From assembly GCF_029633865.1 (NCBI RefSeq), contig NC_079213.1:104769502-104833501 (forward strand): a stretch of DNA of 64,000 bases, written 5' to 3'. The stretch is from Lampris incognitus. Taxonomy: Eukaryota > Chordata > Actinopteri > Lampriformes > Lampridae. A program made the translations under genes and the position numbers. The notes beneath the pieces are model-generated. The model searched no databases, was not told the origin of the DNA, and saw nothing but the letters and a program-made list of their open reading frames with translations. Below, piece by piece: positions 23,332 through 34,945 of the stretch; positions within the stretch are counted from its first letter, which is position 1, and every line of letters begins with the position of its first letter.

Positions 23332-26300
23332 CTAGGCCTTTTTCATTTTGCCCATGTGGGCGGTGCTGTTTTCATGGTGGGCGGAGCCATTGGTGGCAGG
23401 GACGTGGTTGATACCGTTGGTGGTGCCGTTCTCGTGGTGCTTGCCGTTGGAGTACACGGTAGCGCCGTTCAGGCTTGGCTTGATGTCCTGCTTCGGCAAC
23501 CGCTTCCCCTTGACGTAGGCCTGGACCCAGAAGTTGGAGAAAAGCACAAAGAAGAAGGTTCCGTACATCCAGATGAGGTGGATGATCATCGGGAACTGGT
23601 AGTCACAGCTGTCCAAGAAGTAATACTGGGTGGCGTGGAGAGACACCAGCACAAACTGGGTCTGTTGGCGCAAAGAACAGAACAAAAAAAATCTCTGAAT
23701 GACCATGAACAATTAGTAAAAAAGGCATTTCTCATAAGGGCGGTGCAGGGAAATATTGACATCTTTACATTTTCATATTTTACAGGCAGCTGAGTGAGTC
23801 TGCCCACAAGGAATTTGTCATAATGGGAAAGATAAAAAACAAGCACATGAAGACTGCTATTTAACAAAGAACATTTTCCATTAAAAAGCAGATCTTTACA
23901 CAAAATTGACATATCTAGTTTTCAACCAAGTTATAGAGAATTATACGGATGTTGATATATTTTCCAAGAAAAATACCCATCAGTCAAATAGGTATTTTGT
24001 GTATATGGTGGTAGTCTATTGTACATCATGTGTTCAGCACTGTATCATTGTACACATGCAATAAGGATAAATATACCTCAATTCAAAGCAAGGATCAGTA
24101 ACAGATATACTGGAGATACTGTCCACATACCAGTTGAATGGCAGTCATGTATTTCTTCCACCACAGAAATTTCTGGAAGCGTGGACCAGCAGCAGCAAGA
24201 CCATAGTAGAAGTACATGATGATGTGGACGGAGGAATTCACCATGGCATGGAACGATCCCATTCCACCTGGGGTAAAAACCACAAAACGCCTATCAATCA
24301 CCCTTGTAATTCTTTTAACATGATAAAGGTTTTGGAGGTTATACTGGTGATTGATGTCCATCAAGGCCACTCAATAACAGTTCTCCTTAGTCATATTCTT
24401 TTTTGACCCCCCCCCCCCCCCCCAAATTGTACTTGGCCAATTACCCCACTCTTCCGAGCCGTCCTGGTCGCTGCTCCACCCCCTCTGCCGATCCAGGGAG
24501 GGCTGCAGACTACCACATGCCTTCTCCAATACATGTGGAGTCACCAGCCACTTCTTTTCACCTGACAGTGAGGAGTTTCACCAGGAGGACGTAGCGCGTG
24601 GGAGGATCACACTATTCCCCCCAGTTCCCCCCGAACGACCAGAGGAGGCGCTAGTGCAGCAACCAGGACACATACCCACACCCAGCTTCCCACCCGCCGC
24701 AGACACGGTCAATTGTGTCTGTAGGTACGCCCGACCAAGCCGGAGGTAACACAGGGATTTGAACCAGCAATCCCTGTGCTGGTAGGCAATGGAATATACC
24801 ACTACACCACCCGAACGCCCCTCCATTTTCTTATAATGAAATACTGAATTCACAACCAAACCTCCCAAAAGACCCAATTAAAAAAAAAGAAAAGGAAAAA
24901 AGGTCTCTGATAACATTAGGTGCATCTGATTCAACACCATAAGTCGATGTCTTGGTCTACAGAATGAAATGTTGACTTAAAAGGTACAATCATATGAACT
25001 CTACCCTGCCAGACAACTTTAGTTACAACATTTTTCTCAGGATGCCATAGGAAACAAACACGTAATTTGTAATTAGTGTGCACTCACCTGGAGCATAGCC
25101 AACTCCCCACCACCAAGTCCAAGGCATTAAGGAGTGGTGGAAAATGTGAAGAAAGGTGATCTGACCATGCTTCTTCCTCAAAACAAAGAAGATCTGAGCA
25201 AGACGGGACAAAAATAAACAGGTCAGCTTGTCTTTTGAGATTTTAAACTCATTCACTAAAAGGTGGTAGTTTACAATGGCCGGTGGTCTTACCGTGTCAA
25301 TAAGTTCAATTATTTTGGAGAACCAGAATAGCCAAGCCACTCGGACCATCTAACAGAGCAAATACAGAGTCGGTCAGTTACGATTGCACAAAACTGACCG
25401 GATTTGATGCAACAAATCATTATGATACAGAGGGAAAAGGACAGGAAATGGAATAAAGGGACAAAAACAAAAAACAGCAAAACTAGAAAATAAAAATGGG
25501 AACGATGATCATTACAGGAAGAATATCAACAGCTAACCAAACTACAGCAGTTAAGTCAATATCACTGCATATCTGTAGCTTTTTTTCCATATGAAAATAC
25601 ATGCACAAGGCATAAATAGGTGTCCAACATTAAATGGGTCAAAACCTCATTGAACAAAATCAGAAGTCTTACTCGTAGTGCTTCAGGGCTTTCAGAAGTA
25701 TCTACTGCATCACACCGCCAGGTGTACGTCGTAACCCAACCAGACATCAAGAACTAAAACAAATAAAACCACAAATCAAAGGAACACTGGAAACCCGAGT
25801 TGACTTTCAATCTTCAGTCATTGGTAAGAAAAAACAAATTTCTAATTTTTTGGATCCCCCCCCCCCAATTGTACTTGGCCAATTACCCTATTCTCCAAGC
25901 CGTCCTGGTCGCTGCTTCACCACCTCTGCCGAGCCAGGGAGGGCTGCAGACTACCACATGCCTCCTCCGATACATGTGGAGTCGCCAGCCACTTCTTTTC
26001 ACCTGACAGTGAGGAGTTTCACCTGGGGGACATAGTGCATGGGAGGATCACGCTATCCCCCCCCCCCCTAAGTTCCCCCTCCCCCCTGAACAGGTGCCCT
26101 AACCGACTAGAGGAGGTGTTAGTGCAGCGGCCAGGACACATACCCACATCCGGCTTCCCACCCGCAAACATGGCCAATTGTGTCTGTAGTGACACCTGAC
26201 CAAGCTAGATGCAACACGGGGATTCGAACTGGCGATCCCTGTGTTGGTAGGCAACGGAATAGACCGCCGCACTACCTGGATGCCCCAGAAATAGAAAACT

Positions 26301-26846
26301 GTGGTGTTGGCCTTTTGTTTTCGACTAAGCTCTGTTGACGCAGAAGCATATAGTGTTAAAATCTCAAATCAAGTCCTTATCCAAGTCAATCACAAACAGC
26401 TGCAAATAGACAAACAGTTACCGGAATACTTCCGGATTGTCAAGAACTTCAATGCCGGTCTCGTACCTCATAGACGATGAATGTTGACAATGCCACAAGG
26501 GCAAAGTTGTAGACAATCATGGCTTCCTTTAACTGGAAGGGTTTGCGGTTTGCCATGATTCGAGGGCCGAGGTACAGTACAAAGAACAGGTAGCACAGCA
26601 GTATTGCGGTCATGGACACTGGACTCTGCATCAGCAGATAGGGTTTCACCCGCGGGTCTGAAAGAAAAGAGAAAATTATCAGCCAAAATTCACTGGTGAT
26701 AAAACAACAAAGTTGGATGAAACAAAAAAGGTAAGTGCTTATTTGCATCCAACTTGAGATGTCAAAATTGTGAGACAAGACCCACCTATTCCCGCCAGGA
26801 GGAACTCATAGATATCCATGACATGGGAGCCGATCTCGTGGAACAT
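23332..26846 (-). CDS. elovl1: Very-long-chain fatty acid elongase ELOVL1, complete, 7 coding exons
   Basis: ELOVL1 is an ER multi-pass membrane condensing enzyme that extends saturated and monounsaturated C18-C26 acyl-CoAs. Coding exons on minus: 26846-26786, 26657-26467, 25753-25673, 25349-25293, 25193-25088, 24267-24131, 23661-23332. All phases join to 963 nt, 320 residues. Seen: [26 protein letters not shown], the family motif KIIELIDT, the histidine box HIFHH at residues 146-150, MYFYYGLAA, and a long polar tail rich in N and G ending KMKKA, which fits a K-x-K-x-x ER retrieval signal as in human ELOVL1. The start gives [17 protein letters not shown]; 5' untranslated sequence continues to an acceptor at 26,877. 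The tail is about 40 residues longer than in mammals. Fish have a and b copies and I cannot tell which this is. Confidence 0.92.
24404..24824 (-). repeat. SINE family A copy in an elovl1 intron
   Basis: A reverse-complement full-length copy with a poly-C/A end at 24,404, the body CCTGACAGTGAGGAGTTTCACC, box B region GGGATTTGAACC, and the head ending ACCACCCGAACGCCC. It lies in sense with elovl1, which is also on the minus strand. Confidence 0.85.
25856..26285 (-). repeat. SINE family A copy in an elovl1 intron
   Basis: A full-length reverse-complement copy: CCAATTGTACTTGGCCAATT at its 3' end, box B region GGGGATTCGAACTGGC, head end at CCTGGATGCCCC. More diverged than the copy at 24,404. Confidence 0.85.
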
Positions 26847-26877
26847 TGTGGCCTTCTGGTATTTTTCACCAAATTAC

Positions 26878-29800
26878 CTGTGGAAAAACAAATAAGTTCA
26901 GTATTATGCAGCAAATCCCGAGGCCCAGGAGGGGAGGGGGGAAAAAAAAGACCACATTTGTGATCCATCCCTTGATCTTCAGAAATCAAGACGCACTCGG
27001 GCTCGTGTCTTCCATATTCAAATGGAAAATCGACTGCAATTAAAGTCATAAAGTTAACATGGGAATGGGGGAATGTGTGCATTTTCCTGCCTAAGGAGAC
27101 TTCTGCGTTACATCAAAAAGGTAAGGTGTGAGACATTCTCTGTGCTTACGTATTCAACAAAAAGACAGGAGAACTTCTCCACAGACTCACTGTCCTAGGG
27201 TACTGGAAAACAACATCAAGAGCAAAAATTAGACAATATGCAATACTGCCATGAGGGTCATTTTGCAAGGGGCATCATGCAAGAAATCACTGATAACAAA
27301 ATTCAAATATTGCACCGTTAGGAGCCTACGTCTCACTGGTGATCAGGGACAAAAGAACGCCTTCACTGAGACACATTTTGCCATTTCCTGATTCAGCACA
27401 ATTTAAGATGTAATTATTGGTAGAAAAAAAAACTGCAAGAGTTGAGGGATCGGACAGTTCATCTCTGTCCAGACAAACACTCCCAACAAACTCCCAGAAT
27501 GCTTTGCCTCGGCTCCAGCCACTCACCCGACATGGCCTGACACTGTTTGGGGTGGTGCTACAGACAGATGGAAGGGAATCCGCCTGCCCACGGAGGCCAG
27601 GCAGGACTCTGCCGTCTCTGAAGTGGAACAATCAACTACAAGACCCAGGCCAAAACATTATATACTAGTCTATCAGCAAATGGTCCCAAAAGAGCTAAAA
27701 GGCCTAATAAAAACAGGGGGGGTTTCTGGTCTTTAGTTTTTTTAAGGCTGTGTTTTTAACTTTTGAAATGAGAAACCTGCAACTATGCCCCACTCAACAT
27801 TTAAATATATGTTGGCCGTGTTCATTGCAAGACTAAACACAGCAAGGTGCATCTTATTAGCTTAAATATAAGTATGGCAACAAAACAGTCCATCACTGCT
27901 GATTAACGTGGGTACAGGAGTGGATATGTATGGGGGAGGATTACTGCGGTTCAAGGCTGGGTTATTTTCAAGTCTTGACAAAGGCATAACCATAATGTTA
28001 TGGGACTCGCAGGGTGTGCCCTACGCGCCACTCTGGAGCAATAGGGATCCATTGTTCAATATGCAATCTGCAATCCTGGACTTTTCCCTGCCCAAGATCC
28101 ATAGACAAACCCTCCCTAAGCCAACAAAATTAAAAGCCAATACCACCGAATGCTGGCATGCAGGAGAAGGGTCAGATACTCGCTGTAGAACAGGACAAAA
28201 AAAGAAAGTACATAAAGACAAAGCATCGACAGGAATCCTTTCCATGAAAAGGAGATGGCCAAGAGATCCTTTAAAAGGACGACTGTTCAAACACATTTCA
28301 CTAAACTATTCCTCAGGTTTGAGTTTCTTGACGTCGATGTTTATTCTCACAGCCTATAATTTAACAAACAAAACTGGGATTTTAATTATCCAGACATGTC
28401 AAACAGTATTTGTCACCAAGGGAACTTTGGAAATCCCATAAGGGATGAGTACATGAGGGTAAGGTAACATTGAGTGGCACCTCGCAAAATTAAGTTATAC
28501 AACTTGTGGACCTGTCCATTATTCTACAGTACTTCCTAAAAGCACAACTTGTACATCATGTGCAGCAGCAAACGTGGACAAGTTGTTTCAGACCTGAAAT
28601 GCAGATTATTCTGACCATCCCTTGCTCTCTTTAGATATTTAACTTAAAATAGGTCGGAAACGCACCCCCCCCCCAAAAAAACAACTCCTAACTTGTCGAG
28701 AAGCCAAAAAATGGGTCTTCTCATCCCAGGAAGGGGACAGTGAGGCGACGTCACCCACGAGGAATATTTGGTTGAACCTCTTGTTAAAATGTCATTTGTT
28801 TGAGGTGGAATTCCAAAGCCGATGTCTGTGTCGGCCTATTTCACATAATTCCCTCACAGCCACCCGTATGTGGGCTAAAGTTCAACAGATTCAGGTGTAC
28901 AGGACTTGAATTAGCAGATCTAAAGTGACTCACCGATTGCGTGGCTGGTCATGCTGTTTCGACAGATGAAGTAAAAAAAAAATAATGATAAAATACAGGG
29001 CATTTTAGAAAACTCTTGCACGACAAAAAGGCGGCATTATTTTGGAAGCAGGTGATGAGGTGTATGGCCAGGTGCACCTCACATGTCAACATGAGCATCG
29101 TGTGTGTGTTGACAGCACATTAAAAAGGTGCTGGGTCAGATACCAATCACCTCCATCTTGTCCTGAGAAGAAGGGGAACAGGCTGAGGGGGGTTAAGACA
29201 CATGGTCGGGCAGGTTCATTCATTCACCCAAGTTCGAGACGGAACAAAAAGGAGAAGTCAAAGACAAAACCCATCCTGAATTCATGCAACTTATCTCTGG
29301 CGTTTTAAATCTTTAATTTTTGAGCCTATTTATGAAAGGAATGTTGAACTGATTTAATCTGAGCATGACTAAAATTTAACCTTTGCAGACATAAGAATGC
29401 AAAGCGGGATTTTCTAGCAAAAACATGCCCTTCTCTAGTCCAGATATTAAACTTTGTTCTATGAAATAAGACTTATGGGTATTTTTATTGCCTTGTTCAG
29501 ATACAGTCCTACCAATAAGTGAGGGCATGTGTGAGAATGTGCAAGTCAGGTGGAAGGTCTTGTGACCGTGACAAGCCTACACCAAGGAATGAAACAATAG
29601 TTCCCTATCCCAAGGCACCAAGAAGAGGGAGCAGTTACAGGAAAATAAAAAGGAAATCCATTTCAATAAAGCCGGGGAACTTTGGAGGGACTGGTTAACA
29701 CCTTTCACTACCGATTTGGCTGCACAATCTTGTACATTTTGCTTCCGTCTGCCAGCTCAAATAAATGACATCACAAAAACCTTCATCTAACCTCCAAATC

Positions 29801-30687
29801 ATTAAGAAGGCTTAAGTGACGCTGTTGCAAAAAGTCTCCTGTAGTGTCAAGATGCCCTTGCAAACCTTTTGTCCTTGCACAGCGGCTGCCAAGTCAGCGT
29901 CGACAGGAGTAGTTCTGTCAAGCCGACCGACCGGTCATGAGGGAACTTCTCATTACGGTGAAGAGGGGGGGGAGGGGGAAGGTCAAGAGGGTCACTGTGC
30001 CGCCATCAGTTTAAACAATGACACTGAAGCAATATTGTTGGAGGCACATGACAACAGTCAACACACATGACTACTACTTCTCTCACTTACACTAGAAAAA
30101 AAAAAAGCTGTTGTGGGCTGGGCTAATGAGCGTTTCCAACTTGTACAGACACCACTCGCTGCTCTCAACATGATCTAAAGCTGCTGCGACTGTACCCGCA
30201 TTAAACGGAGTACAAACACCTCTTGGCATACCATCCCGGGCCAACCCTACAGCTCCGTCTCCAGGAAACCATGACAGGAGACCGTTGGGTGGAAGGCGGG
30301 GGGTTGTGTTTGCCATGAGAGCTTGGTGAATGAATCATAGGGGTGGAAAAAAGGAGCTCACGACGTTGGGAGTTAATTATGAACAAACTGGAGCAGAGAT
30401 GTTAAGAGAGGAAAATCCACTGGCAGAGCACAGCAGACATAAACCCAGTAGACAAACAAAACGGCGAGGGACTCGCTTTCAGAAAAACAGAATACTGCCA
30501 AGAAGAAACTTCTAAAAAAAAACAAAAAAAAAACGTTACAACCCCAAATTATCTTGTCATACACCTGTAGGCCAGAGAGGAAGAGAAACTTTCCTGTGAG
30601 TAAAAGCAGAAGTCCAAAAAAAAAAAGCCAGACACACCGAGAGGGCCAGAGTTAGTTTCCGGAGTTCAACCCTCCACAGCACAGAGA
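26878..30687 (-). other. elovl1: Presumed first intron of elovl1
   Basis: A minus-strand acceptor (TTTTTCCACAG) ends at 26,878. A good donor (AAG followed by GTAAGT on minus) lies at 30,688-30,694. I see no conserved exon, transposon protein or long repeat in between. Small open frames here, such as 27,908-28,441 and 29,042-29,308, match nothing I recognise and have no family signature. Confidence 0.5.
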
Positions 30688-30693
30688 CTTACC

Positions 30694-30860
30694 TTGTTGC
30701 CAACTGATTCGTTTCCCTCCCAATCATCAAAATCATCTACAGCCAGCAGGGAGTCGGGAGACCCGGTTCACAGCGGGGCAAAGCTCTCCGAAAAACTACA
30801 GAGCTGACAAAAGGCCAGGACAGCAGCAGCAAAGAACAGAAACAGAGAGAGAGAGAGAGA
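30694..30860 (-). other. elovl1: Candidate non-coding first exon and promoter region of elovl1
   Basis: On the minus strand CAGTTGGCAACAAG is followed by the splice donor GTAAGTCTC. The upstream (GA)n tracts at 30,846-30,862 and 30,963-31,021 may mark promoter-proximal sequence. The exon's start is not visible, and transcript data are not available to me. Confidence 0.4.
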
Positions 30861-30958
30861 TGGGGAGAGGGATAGAGAGAAAACTGACAAAGTGTGACTG
30901 GTACAGCAGTCCTCCAAGTCCCCACCCTCCCTGACTCACACAGTGGATGAATAACTAG

Positions 30959-30962
<4 letters not shown>

Positions 30963-30989
<27 letters not shown>

Positions 30990-31021
30990 TGCAAGAGAGC
31001 GAGCGAGCGAGAGAGAGAGAG
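30963..31021. repeat. (GA)n microsatellite
   Basis: A GAGAGA run with GAGC interruptions, upstream of the presumed elovl1 first exon. Confidence 0.85.
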
Positions 31022-32205
31022 AAGGGTGAAGTGTGCATGGGAGAGATGGCCCCCATTTCTACCTACACAGAGAAACCAAATTAGAGAGAGAAAAAAAAAA
31101 GAGAGCCATAGGTAACTGGCTGTTTAGGGAATACTGCCCAAGTCAAGTCCCACCAAGAGTGAAAGTAACCCCTCCCAAGAAACAAATGCAACAGGACTAT
31201 GCAGCGGTCCTGCGGGTTTCTCTCCGGTGGGGGCAGGCTGATAATATTAATCACAGGCTGCGGGCAAGAAATCAGTGGCGACTCTGTTATCATGAAGGGG
31301 CCCATTGTTACACTGGCGGCCGGCATCCCGGCCAGGCAGCCAACACCCACAAAAGCAAAAGCTAGCATCTATTCATTCCTCGCTATAACTACAAAGCTAT
31401 GACAATCGATGCCTTGACCACAGTGTTGGGCCTCCATTAAAAAAAAAAAAAAAACAGAAGCAAAGCTGTTTGGAAAGTTTGACCGTCAGCCGATTAGCAG
31501 AAAAACCAATAGGTGTGGTTTATCACAACGACTCTATTCAGATAGTGTCCAGCTTTCAGATGTTTTCGGAAACTGCGACACTTATTTTATCTAGTCTAAT
31601 ATGGCTTAGTGCACCCAACTGAGTCAAGTAGGCCAAAATGAGCCATAACACAAAATGGTATTTGCAGATTCAAAAGAATGCATCTCAAAACAATCTGGAT
31701 AAACAAACAGTGGTAGACAAAAGAATGCCACCCGCCAGCCACATATTTAACAGTGCAGTCAATAATATGCAAGGGGGAAAAAAACCAAAGGAATCCAGAA
31801 TCCTGTTCAGAAAGAATAAACCATCCTGAAAGCATTGCACTTACTCATGCTCGGCTGTCAAACCAAATAGACAAATTTTCACCACTGCAATGGTGACACA
31901 GTGCCTCATACAATAATACTTATAAAAAGTCCTTCATCAAGTTTGTTGCGCAAGTCGGTTTCAGCCCCTCGGTAGGAAACCGCTTATTGTGATCTTAAAA
32001 ATCACCGCACCCAAAATGTCTGAGGAGGAAAAACAGATTGGGATCATCTGAATTGTAACATCGGACACTTGGGCGAGGATCCGTGACTCCGTTTGAAAAC
32101 AAAAACCAGTCTAGACAATGAGCAACACATCTCTGGACAAGCCTCAGTGCTCCTCATCTGAAAAGCTGAATAATATCTGACCTGAAAAACAGTTTCACAA
32201 AAAAA
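31022..32205. other. Intergenic, no feature seen
   Basis: Mixed-composition sequence with short A runs. No family signature in any frame. Confidence 0.45.
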
Positions 32206-32206
32206 A

Positions 32207-32872
32207 TTGGGGTAAAATATCGTACTGCAGGCCATCTTGTTTAAATTTTAAAAAATTGAGGTAAAATATTATACTGTAGGCCATCTTGTTTAAATTTTTA
32301 AAATTGAGGTAAAATATTGTACTGTAGGCCATCTTTAGAAAAAAAAATCAAAAAATTGAGGTAAAATATTGTACTGTAGGCCATCTTTAAAAAATAGGAG
32401 GTAAAATATTGTACTGTAGGCCATCTTTTAAAAAAATCAAAAAATTGAGGTAAAATATTGTACTGCAGACCATCTTGTTTAAATTTTTAAAATTGAGGTA
32501 AAATATTGTACTGTAGGCCATCTTTAGAAAATCAAAAAATTGGAGGTAAAATATTGTACTGCAGACCATCTTGTTTAAATTTTTAAAATTGAGGTAAAAT
32601 ATTGTACTGTAGGCCATCTTTAGAAAAATCAAAAAAATTGAGGTAAAATATTGTACTGTAGGCCATCTTTAAAAAATCAAAAAATTGGAGGTAAAATATT
32701 GTACTGCAGACCATCTTGTTTAAATTTTTAAAATTGAGGTAAAATATTGTACTGTAGGCCATCTTTAAAAAATCAAAAAATTGGAGGTAAAATATTGTAC
32801 TGTAGGCCATCTTTAAAAAAAAAATCAAAAATTGAGGTAAAATATTGTACTGTAGGTCACCTTAAAAAATAC
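32207..32872. repeat. AT-rich minisatellite, about 14 units
   Basis: A tandem array of a 38-55 bp unit with core GAGGTAAAATATTGTACTG(T/C)AGRCCATCTT. Two spacer types alternate: one with TTGTTTAAATTTTTAAAATT and one with TTTAGAAAAATCAAAAAATT. Minus-strand frames of the form STIFYLNF over this array are products of the repeat, not genes. Confidence 0.92.
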
Positions 32873-34214
32873 TGGGCTATATGCAGTCAAATGAATGCTC
32901 TTAAGATCGCCCCAAAACAAAAGCCTACAGCTACAAGTTATCATGGCTAGTAAATTACAGATGGATGGTGAAGTGAGGCTCAGGTCAAGCGTATGAACAG
33001 AAACCATGTTATCTGACACAGCTGATCAGACTTCACATTACGATCAACATTTAAAAGAAACTTGCCAACTGAAAGTGCTGCTCCGGCCATTGTAAACGGT
33101 GTTGCTTGCTGCGCCGCATGTGGAACCTAACTGGGCAGGTTTTACCTGTTACCCTCACTGAGGGGAAGGGGAAGGGGAGGGGGATGCGTGTGTGGGGGGT
33201 GTCTGGGCCCCTCGCACATAATGAAGAACACGTCAGGCTAGAAAGTAGATCTTGCCGTTTTGGTTGTTGCTGACATCGCCATCTCAAAAATGACAGCAAT
33301 CTTGTGGTTGAGAAAAACAAACACCTGCCCTTTGAGCTACAAGTGTGTGTGTGTGTGTGGGGGGGGGGGTCGTGGAGGTGTGTGTGTGTGAGGGGGGTCG
33401 TAGAGGTGGAGGTGTGTGTGTGTGGTGGGGGGGTAAGAATAAGCAGACAAAAGTTCAGCGCAGAAGCATCAAAATGACTTCAATTCAAACAGGGCAGTGA
33501 CCACATCCAACCGAAAACGAGTATCACAACTATAAATGAGTAACAATCTGGGGGAAAAAAAAGGAAGAAGGTCTTCTTGGTGGGATAAAAATGTCAGACT
33601 GCCGTGGGCACAGTTTACAGGACCAGTGCAAAGCTAAACTGCCATCCAAATTTTGTTACAATTTAACGCATCTCACGACCACATGCAGGCCTCATCTTGT
33701 GTAAGAAAACTCTGAAAGAGTGCAACTGTTGGTCTTAACATGAGTTTTAACGTACCATCACTACAGTTCACGCTCAACTGAATTAGTTTGTTCACCGTGT
33801 TGCGCTAAGGGGTGTCGAGACTGCAGCTCAGCTCCAAGATTAACCATCACAAACCCCCTGCAAGCGAGCACATACAATACAACTTCTAGCGCAACATCAC
33901 ACTGACCAATGCGGATTAAAGCGACAGAGAAAATAAGCAGATTTATGGATTAGCATAGATCCCATTAAAGAGCATTCAGATCAACCACAGATTTACACAA
34001 TTTGGCATCTAACCAAATGAAACGGTCGCGTGGGATTTAGTGAGTGGAGGGAGACTGACAGCCAATGACAGTTGGGCATTTTTAGAAGAATGTGTGTATC
34101 GATATGCTATTGGCTAGTTTCAGTTTGGTGGTTGAAAAATCATTCAATCTTCTCTCAATCTCACTCCCATTCAGTGGACATTTGTTAGTGTAGTGTATTT
34201 TTATTTTGACATAT
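32873..34214. other. Intergenic, with GT/G-rich low complexity
   Basis: A GT and poly-G low-complexity patch at 33,340-33,432; otherwise no supported feature. Confidence 0.45.
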
Positions 34215-34560
34215 TTTAGTAATCCCTGTGGGGAAATTCTGCTCTGCATTTAACCCATCCTAGCTGTGTAGCTAGGAGCAGTGGCCAGCCGCCGTGCAGC
34301 ACCCGGGGACCAACTCCAGTTCGTCTTGCCATGCCTCGGTCAGGGGCACAGACAGGAGTAGTAACCCTAACATGCATGTCTTTCTGATGGTGGGAGGAAA
34401 CTGGAGCACCCGGAGAAAACCCACCACAGACATGGGGAGAACATGCAAACGCCACACAGAGGACGACCTGGGATGACACCCAAGGTTGGACAACCCCGGG
34501 GATCAAACCCAGGCCCTTCTTGCTGTGAGGCGACAGCGTCAACCACTGGGCCACCATGCC
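34215..34560 (-). repeat. SINE family B-related copy, minus strand
   Basis: Reverse-complement conserved blocks GGAGAACATGCAAACGCCAC and GGATCAAACCCAGGCCCTTC (box B region), with the head GCGTCAACCACTGGGCCACC. The 3' half (34,220-34,370) differs from the other family B copies and includes TTAACCCATCCTAGCTGTGT, so this may be a separate subfamily. Confidence 0.7.
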
Positions 34561-34745
34561 GTGCAGGATGACAAAACAAAGGGGGAAAAAAATTCTTCTA
34601 GAACAATACAAACACAAACTACTATTAAGAAAACAAATACAAAATAAAGTGAGATTTTCACAATTTCTAGCGTTAAAAAATAGATGTCAATAAAGTGCAG
34701 AAGAAAGATGTACCCTAACGGGTGAAAATATATTTTTCACTTCAT

Positions 34746-34945
34746 NNNNNNNNNNNNNNNNNNNNNNNNNNNNNNNNNNNNNNNNNNNNNNNNNNNNNNN
34801 NNNNNNNNNNNNNNNNNNNNNNNNNNNNNNNNNNNNNNNNNNNNNNNNNNNNNNNNNNNNNNNNNNNNNNNNNNNNNNNNNNNNNNNNNNNNNNNNNNNN
34901 NNNNNNNNNNNNNNNNNNNNNNNNNNNNNNNNNNNNNNNNNNNNN
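34746..34945. other. Assembly gap (N run)
   Basis: 200 unresolved bases inside or at the 3' edge of the LINE that follows. The true length of missing sequence is unknown. Confidence 0.99.

Noticed and set aside
23284-23793. A 169-residue plus-strand gene
   Set aside because: It is antisense to the last elovl1 exon and runs through its splice acceptor.
27908-28441. A 177-residue plus-strand open frame in the presumed elovl1 first intron
   Set aside because: No domain, no similarity I recognise, and no splice or promoter context. It can occur by chance in this length of sequence.
32387-32828. Minus-strand proteins with repeated STIFYLNF units
   Set aside because: They follow the AT-rich minisatellite unit exactly and carry no other sign of coding.
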